In this document: one piece after another, positions 57,801 to 64,000 of the stretch | How positions within the stretch are numbered: the stretch's first letter is position 1 | Layout of the letters: each line of letters starts with the position of its first letter | Source: Deinococcus grandis | GTDB taxonomy: Bacteria; Deinococcota; Deinococci; Deinococcales; Deinococcaceae | Direction of reading: 5' to 3' | Length of the DNA: 64,000 nt | Assembly (NCBI RefSeq): GCF_001485435.1 | Contig: NZ_BCMS01000001.1 | Span: 176,501 to 240,500 of the forward strand | The notes under the pieces: generated by a model | Told to the model about the DNA's origin: nothing | Seen by the model: the letters and a program-made list of their open reading frames with translations, nothing else | Database searches by the model: none | Program-made: the position numbers and the translations under genes

Positions 57801-58718
57801 TTACCACCAGCCGCGGCGTTTGAAGTACACGCTCAGGGCCGCGCCGATCAGCAGGAAGGTCCCCCAGGCCAGCGCGTAGCCGTGCGGGCTGCGCAGTTCG
57901 GGCATGTGGTCGAAGTTCATGCCCCACACGCCCGCCAGGAACGTCAGCGGCAGGAAGATCACGCTGACGGCCGTCAGGGTCCGCATGACCTCGTTCATGC
58001 GCTGACTCTGGAGGTTCAGGTGCAGGTCGAGCAGGTTCGTCAGGAGGTCGCGCAGCGTGTCGAAACGTCCGGCGGCGCGCGTGAAGGAGTCCTGCACGTC
58101 CCGGTAGCGCACCAGATCGGCGGGGGTGCAGTTGGCGTGGCGGCCCAGCAGCGCGGTCGCCTCGCGCGCGTCGGTCGCCAGCCGCCGCGCCTGCGACACG
58201 AGGTGCTTGAGTTCGAACACGGCCGCGACCGGGTTCTCGCGGACACGCTGGAACACGCGTTCCTCCAGGTCGTCCACGCGGGCCTCCAGCGCGTCGGCCG
58301 CCGTGAAGAAGGTGTCGGCGGTGTGGTCCAGCAGCTCGTACGTGACCTCCTGCGCGGTGTTCACGCTGTCGCGCCCGGTCAGGGGCCACACGCTGTTCAG
58401 TGCGCGGGTGCCGCCGGGACTGTGGGTCAGCACGGCGTCGCCAAAGGTGAAGATGCTCAGCCGCTCCGTGAACTCGTCGGCCTGATCGGGGTTCACGTAC
58501 GACCGCACCGTGATGAAGGCGTGTTCGGGGTACGCCTCGGCGCGGCTCCAGTGGCCGCGTTCCAGGGCGTCCTCCAGCGCCAGGCGGTTCAGGGGGAACG
58601 CCGCCTGAAGGGCCGCGAGTTCGTCCGGGGTGGGGTCCTGGGTGTCCACCCAGACGTTCTCGTGCTCCCCGTTCCAGGGAAAGTCCTGCCCGTCGCTGAG
58701 TCGCCGCGCCCTGATCAT
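57801..58718 (-). CDS. corA: Magnesium/cobalt channel CorA
   Basis: Pentameric Mg2+ channel of 305 residues. The N-terminal cytoplasmic a/b domain is followed by a long gating helix (about 150-250). Two C-terminal membrane helices have the selectivity motif GMN in LAGVWGMNFDHMPEL and a basic end (YFKRRGWW). The sequence directly before the ATG resembles a leaderless -10 (CATCCT). Divergent from crcB. Confidence 0.93.
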   Translation of the reverse strand: MIRARRLSDGQDFPWNGEHENVWVDTQDPTPDELAALQAAFPLNRLALEDALERGHWSRAEAYPEHAFITVRSYVNPDQADEFTERLSIFTFGDAVLTHSPGGTRALNSVWPLTGRDSVNTAQEVTYELLDHTADTFFTAADALEARVDDLEERVFQRVRENPVAAVFELKHLVSQARRLATDAREATALLGRHANCTPADLVRYRDVQDSFTRAAGRFDTLRDLLTNLLDLHLNLQSQRMNEVMRTLTAVSVIFLPLTFLAGVWGMNFDHMPELRSPHGYALAWGTFLLIGAALSVYFKRRGWW

Positions 58719-58762
58719 GCCCGCAGGATGGCAGACTCCCGCCCGGCCTCTATGCTGTCTGC

Positions 58763-59137
58763 ATGAACGCGTGGCTGTGGGTGATGGCGGGCGGCGCCGT
58801 GGGGGCGGCAGCGCGGTACGGCGCGCAGCTGCTGCTGGCGCCGCTGGCGCTGCGCGCCGCGTTTCCCGTGCCGGTCCTGCTGATCAACGTCGCGGGCTCG
58901 TTCCTGCTGGGGCTGACGCTGGCGCTGGTGGGGCGGGGCGTGTGGCCGGACGCGGCGCGGCTGGCGTTCGGGACCGGGGTGCTGGGCGCCTTCACGACCT
59001 TCAGCACGTTCAGCGTGGAACTCGACGACCTGCTCGCGCACGGGCGGGGCGGGGCGGCGCTGCTGTACGCGGGCCTCAGCGTCACGCTGGGCGTCCTGGC
59101 GGCCGTGGCGGGCCGCACGCTGGGGAGCCGCCTGTGA
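58763..59137 (+). CDS. crcB: Fluoride exporter CrcB/Fluc
   Basis: Small dimeric F- channel of 124 residues with four membrane helices. The family motifs are GAVGAAARYGAQL near the start, LLINVAGSFLLG with the pore Asn, and GTGVLGAFTTFSTFSVE with the central Na+ site and Phe-box. TATGCT (58751-58756) six bases before the ATG indicates a leaderless mRNA, so there is no room for a fluoride riboswitch. Overlaps xseA (GTGA). Confidence 0.95.
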   Translation: MNAWLWVMAGGAVGAAARYGAQLLLAPLALRAAFPVPVLLINVAGSFLLGLTLALVGRGVWPDAARLAFGTGVLGAFTTFSTFSVELDDLLAHGRGGAALLYAGLSVTLGVLAAVAGRTLGSRL

Positions 59138-60372
59138 CCCGCCGCAGGAAGACCGGGGAGGGGGGGAGCAGCGGCGCGACCCGCCCGCCCGAGCAGTTCC
59201 TGGAACTGTCGGAACTCCTCGCGTACGTGGGGCAGGTCGTCGCGCGGGGCCTGCCGGGCGCAGTGTGGGTCCGCGCTGAGATCGCCAGCGTCACGGACCG
59301 CCGCCACCTCTACCTGGATCTCGTGCAGGCCGCAGAGGACGGCGAGGTCGCCAAGTGCCGCGCGACCGTGTGGGCCCGCGAACGCTTCAGCCTGGAGGGC
59401 AAGTTCCGCCGCGCGACGGGCGGCACCCTCACGGCGGGCCTGAAGGTGCTGCTGTTCGCCGAGGCGACCTTCCACGAGCAGTACGGGTTCTCGCTGAACG
59501 TGCTGGACGTCGCGCCGGAATTCACGCTGGGGGACGCCGCGCTGCGCCTCGCCGAGCACCGCGAGACCCTGGTCCGCGAGGGCGTATACGGCCTGAACCG
59601 CCTGCTGGTGGCCCCCGAGGACTTCGGGCGCTTCGCGGTGATCGCCCCGCGCGAGGCCGCCGGGCTGGGCGACTTCCGCCGCGAGATCGACCCGCTGGAG
59701 GCCGCCGGGGTGCTGCGCCCGGTGTACCTGGAGGCGACCTTTCAGGGCCGCGACGCCGCGCCCAGCCTCCTGCGCGCCGCCGAGGAGGCCCGCGCGCTGC
59801 ACGAGCAGGAACCGCTGGACGCGCTGGTCGTCCTGCGCGGCGGCGGGGCCGTCACAGACCTCGCGTGGCTGAACGACCTCGCGTTCGCGCGCGCGCTGGC
59901 GACCTTCCCCGCGCCGGTCATCACGGGGCTCGGGCACGCCCGCGACGACACCCTCCCGGACGAGGTTGCGCACACCCGCGTGGACACGCCCAGCAAGGCC
60001 GCCGCGCTGATCGTCCGTACCGTCGCGGGGGCCGCCGCGCAGGCGCAGGAGGACGCCCGCAGCATCCGCGCGCACGCCACGCAGCTCCTCGTGGACGCCC
60101 AGGCGGGCGCGGACTGGACGCTGGACCGCGCCCGCAGCGCCGCCGGACGGCACGTGGACCGCGCCGCGCAGGACGTGGACGCCCTGATGCGGCAGGCGCT
60201 GGGCCTCACCCCGCAGCGCACCCTGGCGCGCGGCTACGCCCTCGTGCGGGATGCAGCCGGGCAACCTGTCACCCGCGCCGCGCAGGTCCAGGCCGGGCAG
60301 CCCCTCACGCTCGAATGGACGGACGGCACCGTCCCGGTCACGGCAGACGACCGCCCGGTACAGGGGGAATGA
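59134..60372 (+). CDS. xseA: Exodeoxyribonuclease VII large subunit
   Basis: Single-strand exonuclease active in DNA repair; 412 residues. An N-terminal OB-fold (FLELSELLAYVGQVVARGLPGAVWVRAEI in parts: LSELLAYVGQ and VWVRAEIAS) is followed by the catalytic domain with VLRGGGAVTDLAWLND and FPAPVITGLGHARDDTLPDEVA (parts GGGAVTDL and GLGHARDDTL). The C-terminal helices are shorter than in E. coli XseA. The start is GTG 59134, overlapping crcB; the longer frame from 58630 is antisense to other genes. The small subunit gene xseB is not in the window. Confidence 0.93.
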   Translation: MTRRRKTGEGGSSGATRPPEQFLELSELLAYVGQVVARGLPGAVWVRAEIASVTDRRHLYLDLVQAAEDGEVAKCRATVWARERFSLEGKFRRATGGTLTAGLKVLLFAEATFHEQYGFSLNVLDVAPEFTLGDAALRLAEHRETLVREGVYGLNRLLVAPEDFGRFAVIAPREAAGLGDFRREIDPLEAAGVLRPVYLEATFQGRDAAPSLLRAAEEARALHEQEPLDALVVLRGGGAVTDLAWLNDLAFARALATFPAPVITGLGHARDDTLPDEVAHTRVDTPSKAAALIVRTVAGAAAQAQEDARSIRAHATQLLVDAQAGADWTLDRARSAAGRHVDRAAQDVDALMRQALGLTPQRTLARGYALVRDAAGQPVTRAAQVQAGQPLTLEWTDGTVPVTADDRPVQGE

Positions 60373-60457
60373 CCACCGTGGCCCGACAGGACAACGAATG
60401 GCACGCACCCCTCGCGCCTGACGGACACTCGCCTCAGGCCGGTGCCAGGGTCGGGGC

Positions 60458-60937
60458 ATGAGGCTAGCGGGCTGGTACGGGAACCGCTCGCTGCACTGGG
60501 GCGTGACGGTGCCGTTGTCATGGGTGCTGGTACACCACGTGAACATGCGAACGACTGTGGACGTGGAGGCGTCGTGGGATCAGGGGTACGCGACGCTGTA
60601 CCGGTACGGATTCCCGCTGGGATTCACGCACTGGGGAACGGCGTCCAGCGCGGAGTACGCGGTGTTCCTGGGGCCGCTGCTGCTTGACTGGCTGGTGTAC
60701 CTCCTGATCGTCGGTCTGGTGGTGGTTGGCGTGGCGCGGCTGTGGCGGAGGCCCGTGCGGGTGCCGGCGCTGCTGCGGGTGGTCCTGTGGGGAACGTTCG
60801 CCTGGACGTCCTTTCTGGTGGGCCTGGACATCGGACTGGGAGGTGTGCGCTGGGAAACGCATATGCCTGTCCTGGATGTGCGGGACCCGGTCTTCTCGCT
60901 GGGCTACCTGGGACATGAAGACGGGTACGGCCCTTGA
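60458..60937 (+). CDS. Membrane protein of unknown function
   Basis: Product of 159 residues. An amphipathic N-terminal helix (about residues 12-25), a clear membrane helix (LLLDWLVYLLIVGLVVVGVA, about 72-92) and a second one (about 105-125, LRVVLWGTFAWTSFLVGLDI) suggest two to three passes. Trp- and Tyr-rich loops face outward. No family recognised and no convincing promoter seen; the codon use looks slightly less GC-rich than in neighbouring genes. Confidence 0.6.
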   Translation: MRLAGWYGNRSLHWGVTVPLSWVLVHHVNMRTTVDVEASWDQGYATLYRYGFPLGFTHWGTASSAEYAVFLGPLLLDWLVYLLIVGLVVVGVARLWRRPVRVPALLRVVLWGTFAWTSFLVGLDIGLGGVRWETHMPVLDVRDPVFSLGYLGHEDGYGP

Positions 60938-60943
60938 CGCTCC

Positions 60944-61813
<870 letters not shown>

Positions 61814-61835
61814 GCCCGCAGGCTACACCCGCCGC

Positions 61836-61995
61836 TCAGGCGGATTCCGGTTGAAAGGTGTGCAACATCTTTCAACCTGAGCGGATGCGACTCGCAGAGC
61901 TGCGCAGCAGAGGAGGAGAAAAACGGGTTCCGGGCGTGGAGTTGGCAGATCGGTGGTGTTCCGATCTGTCAACGAAACAGACGGAATCCGTATCA
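61836..61995 (+). repeat. Dispersed structured repeat, copy E
   Basis: Copy of 160 bp. Left hairpin GGTTGAAAG/CTTTCAACC. Right hairpin arms CAGATCGG (61946-61953) and CCGATCTG (61961-61968) around TGGTGTT. The block ACGGGTTCCGGGCGTGGAGT is shared. The terminal TGATAC (minus strand) provides the TGA stop codon of the macrodomain gene. Confidence 0.88.
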
Positions 61996-62511
61996 GGCGG
62001 TCACTCGCTGCCACGCGCGGCGGAACACGTTCAGCGTGCCCCCGTCGAATAGGACCACCCGCACGTGCAGGTCCGGGTGATCCGCCAGGAACGCGGTGAT
62101 CGTCCGCAGCGTCACCTCCGCCGCCTGTGGCAGCGGGTACCCGTACACCCCCGTACTGATCGCCGGGAACGCCACGCTGCGGCACCCGGCCTGCACCGCC
62201 AGGTCCAGGCTGCGGCGGTACGCCCCGGCCAGCAGCTCCGGCTCGCCCTGGGTGCCGCCGCGCCAGATCGGCCCGACCGCGTGAATCACGTGCCGCACAC
62301 CCCGCGCCGACAGGCCGAACGCCGAGGTGATCACCGCCGTGCCCGTGGGCGTCCCCCCGATCTCGCGGATGGCGCGCAGCAGCTCCGGCCCCGCCGCGCG
62401 GTGGATGACGCCGTCCACGCCGCCCCCGCCCGCCAGTTCCCTGTTGGCCGCCGTGACGACCGCGCACACGTCCTGCGCGGCGATGTCCCCCTGCACGAGG
62501 TCCAGCGGCAC
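61993..62511 (-). CDS. Macrodomain protein (O-acetyl-ADP-ribose deacetylase type)
   Basis: ADP-ribose-binding macrodomain of 172 residues, YmdB-like. Features: GDIAAQDVCAVVTAANRELAGG (first Asn of the usual NAAN replaced by Thr), GGGGVDGVIHRAAGP, HVIHAVGPIWRGG and AFPAISTGVYGYP. Likely hydrolyses O-acetyl-ADP-ribose or removes ADP-ribose from proteins. Start GTG 62511 is seven bases after the gmk stop codon, so it is co-transcribed with gmk. Its stop codon is the tip of repeat copy E. Confidence 0.9.
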   Translation of the reverse strand: MPLDLVQGDIAAQDVCAVVTAANRELAGGGGVDGVIHRAAGPELLRAIREIGGTPTGTAVITSAFGLSARGVRHVIHAVGPIWRGGTQGEPELLAGAYRRSLDLAVQAGCRSVAFPAISTGVYGYPLPQAAEVTLRTITAFLADHPDLHVRVVLFDGGTLNVFRRAWQRVTA

Positions 62512-62518
62512 GCGCCCC

Positions 62519-63226
62519 TTACTCCCCGGTGACCTGCGCCAGCCGCGCGTCCGTGAAGGTGTAGCTGCGCAGGTGATCGGCCCGCACGCGCGCCTCCCGG
62601 TCGGCTTCCGTCCACTCGGGTTCCGGCAGCTGCCGCGCCCGCTCGGCCCGCTGGATCGCCACGAGTTCCTCCACGGCGCGGTCCAGGTCGTCGTTCACGA
62701 CCACGTACCGGAACTCGTGCGCCTCGCGGATCTCCTCACGGGCGCGCGCCAGGCGCTTCTCGATCCGTTCGGGCGTCTCGGTCGCGCGGCCCTCCAGGCG
62801 GCGGCGCAGCTCCGTCAGGCTGGGCGGCATGATGAAGATCAGAATCGCCTCCTCGCCCACGCGCGCCTTGACCTGCATGGCACCCTCCACCTCGATCTCC
62901 AGCACCACGTCCTGCCCGCGGCTCAGCGCCGCCTCGATTGGCTCGATCGGCGTGCCGTAGCGGTTCCCCACGAACGCCGCGTGCTCCAGGAAGCCGTTCG
63001 CCTGCGCCTTCTCCTCGAACGCCTCGGGGCTCACGAACACGTAGTGCACGCCGTCCTGCTCGCCCGGGCGGGCCTCGCGGGTCGTCCAGGAGGTACTAAA
63101 GAATACGTCCTGCCCGGCCAGCCAGCGTTCACGCAGCGTGCCCTTGCCCACGCCGGACGCGCCGGTCATGACCAGCAGCAGCCCGCGCCGCGCGGGAGTG
63201 GAAAGTGGAGTCTCGGAAACCGTCAT
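62519..63226 (-). CDS. gmk: Guanylate kinase
   Basis: Phosphorylates GMP to GDP. The 235 residues have the P-loop TGASGVGKGTL, the GMP-binding STSWTTREARPGEQDGVHYVF (key parts STSWTTR and GEQDGVHY), EHAAFVGNRYGTP and VLEIEVEGAMQVK. The C-terminus is about 30 residues longer than usual. ATG 63226 follows a TATGGT -10 box (complement of 63233-63238) by six bases; the frame extending to 63289 is rejected. Confidence 0.95.
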   Translation of the reverse strand: MTVSETPLSTPARRGLLLVMTGASGVGKGTLRERWLAGQDVFFSTSWTTREARPGEQDGVHYVFVSPEAFEEKAQANGFLEHAAFVGNRYGTPIEPIEAALSRGQDVVLEIEVEGAMQVKARVGEEAILIFIMPPSLTELRRRLEGRATETPERIEKRLARAREEIREAHEFRYVVVNDDLDRAVEELVAIQRAERARQLPEPEWTEADREARVRADHLRSYTFTDARLAQVTGE

Positions 63227-63273
63227 CCCCCCACCATACCCGGGAGCCCCCAGGACTGGAAACCCGCACGCAG

Positions 63274-63309
63274 CAGGCGCGGCCCCCACGCACAGGGGAG
63301 CCGCGCCTG
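63274..63309 (-). terminator. Hairpin after the 63.3 kb gene
   Basis: Stem CAGGCGCGGC(CCCC)/(GGGGA)GCCGCGCCTG with a short loop, just beyond the stop of the minus-strand gene at 63320 and upstream of gmk. Confidence 0.7.
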
Positions 63310-63319
63310 AACTGAACCG

Positions 63320-63751
63320 TTACTTCTTCTTCTTGCCGGAGGTGGCCTTCGCGCGGCCCTTGCCGAGCGCCTGACCCTTCTCGAAGCTGGCCTGCATCTT
63401 GCGGCGCGTCTCCTCGACCATCGTCTGGAAGTCCACCAGACCGGACTCGACAGCCTCCATGCTGGGCTTGATGTTCCCGCCACGGCGCGCGGCGGCCAGC
63501 TCGCGGTTGGTCTCCTCGAACCACGCCTCGAAGTCCGGGGTGTGGTCGAAGATCATCTCGCGGGTGTCCTTCTGGTACGTGTCGGTGCTGCCACGGCGCG
63601 TGAACTGCTTGGGCATCGTGAAGCGCTCGGGCAGGTACGCACCGTCGATCTTGCCAGCCCGCACCGCCTCCTGGAACTGCTTCACGAAGGTGTCGCTGCG
63701 CTGGGGGTTGCTGAGTTCCATCACCTGTTCACTGAGTTTCTTGTAAGCCAT
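63320..63751 (-). CDS. Small basic protein of unknown function
   Basis: Product of 143 residues, MAYKKLSEQVMELSNPQRSD at the start, largely helical with a charged middle (FDHTPDFEAWFEETNRELAAARRGG) and a Lys-rich end (GKGRAKATSGKKKK). The basic tail suggests nucleic-acid contact, but no family was recognised. A perfect ribosome binding site (AGGAGG) precedes ATG 63751, a sign of strong translation. The frame extending to 63880 lacks support. Confidence 0.7.
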   Translation of the reverse strand: MAYKKLSEQVMELSNPQRSDTFVKQFQEAVRAGKIDGAYLPERFTMPKQFTRRGSTDTYQKDTREMIFDHTPDFEAWFEETNRELAAARRGGNIKPSMEAVESGLVDFQTMVEETRRKMQASFEKGQALGKGRAKATSGKKKK

Positions 63752-64000
63752 AAGTGGAAATCCTCCTGACTCAGAAGTATGACGGTCCGGAGGACATGAA
63801 GTAAAGACCGCCAGATGTCTATCGGTCATCCTGAGTCGCTCAAGAGGTCGCCACTGAATTCTTTGAGGAGCGAAATCCACCAGTGAAACAGTGGCCGATC
63901 ACGCCATCCTGCTCTGAAGGTACTCGGGAGGATCCATCGAGTCAGATGCGCGCTACACAATCAAAACGCCAAGCCATGAGGCGCACGATTGGTCCTCACA
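63752..64000. other. Upstream region at window edge
   Basis: Apart from the AGGAGG ribosome binding site of the preceding entry, no gene, clear promoter or repeat was identified here. Confidence 0.4.

Noticed and set aside
58741..58762. Fluoride riboswitch upstream of crcB
   Set aside because: A -10 box lies six bases before the ATG, leaving no leader, and the conserved crcB-motif sequence was not seen.

Overview
The window is GC-rich chromosomal DNA from a bacterium of the genus Deinococcus. The diagnostic evidence is a recognisable ddrC gene (DNA damage response protein C, known only from Deinococcus) under a palindrome of the radiation/desiccation response motif type (TTATG-N7-CATAA). Supporting evidence is a V/A-type ATP synthase instead of the F-type, Deinococcus-type small conserved proteins (a DUF3809-like protein among them), and many genes whose only visible expression signal is a TANNNT -10 box about 5-7 bases before the start codon, the layout of leaderless mRNAs. 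No rRNA, CRISPR array, insertion sequence or prophage was seen.

Layout. 1-1.7 kb: end of the ATP synthase operon (atpB partial, atpD). 1.8-7.5 kb: MFS exporter, an internally deleted molybdopterin-hydroxylase remnant, a CoA-transferase, an HD hydrolase, argR and coaBC. 7.6-14.6 kb: phosphate signalling (phoB-phoR-phoU), metK, coaD-rsmD, small conserved proteins, rsfS. 14.7-20.4 kb: LCP cell-wall ligase and yqeK (with rsfS), the c-di-AMP pair cdaA-cdaR, a UPF0173 hydrolase and a hexapeptide acyltransferase. 20.5-24.3 kb: a four-gene minor pilin operon. 24.5-34.3 kb: bacterial dynamin, ridA, a frameshifted nucleotidyltransferase, aldo/keto reductase, a Ca2+/H+ antiporter, a one-chain MNT-HEPN protein, acpS, a secreted protein and a lipoprotein, an RNA m5U methyltransferase, tRNA-Ala(GGC) and a wHTH regulator. 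34.4-41.6 kb: der, two promoter-plus-terminator mini-units around a small membrane protein, acs, ddrC and two LptF/LptG-type permeases. 41.7-43.97 kb: a NaeI-like restriction-modification system with a wHTH gene and a palindromic operator at the methylase promoter. 44-47.3 kb: ackA-pta. 47.3-57.6 kb: an accessory locus on the minus strand. 57.7-63.8 kb: tRNA-Arg(CCT), corA, crcB, xseA, a sulfurtransferase, a macrodomain protein, gmk and a small conserved basic protein.

The accessory locus has two transcription units. The first is a Roadblock-type protein, a membrane protein and a long coiled-coil protein; the outer two share an N-terminal helical domain, and the coiled-coil gene is frameshifted in a homopolymer tract. 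The second has its own promoter and encodes a 1097-residue DUF4157 (HEVTH) protein of the kind linked to contractile injection systems or polymorphic toxins, two tandem mosaic paralogues with almost identical 3' ends, and a small protein resembling phage-tail assembly chaperones.

A dispersed family of 135-160 bp elements occurs five times. Its members have terminal inverted repeats and two internal hairpins whose arms change in a compensating way while one 7-nt loop is kept. The elements lie exactly at start or stop codons of neighbouring genes. This family, the twin promoter-terminator units, the mosaic DUF4157 locus and the fused MNT-HEPN protein are the observations most worth pursuing.
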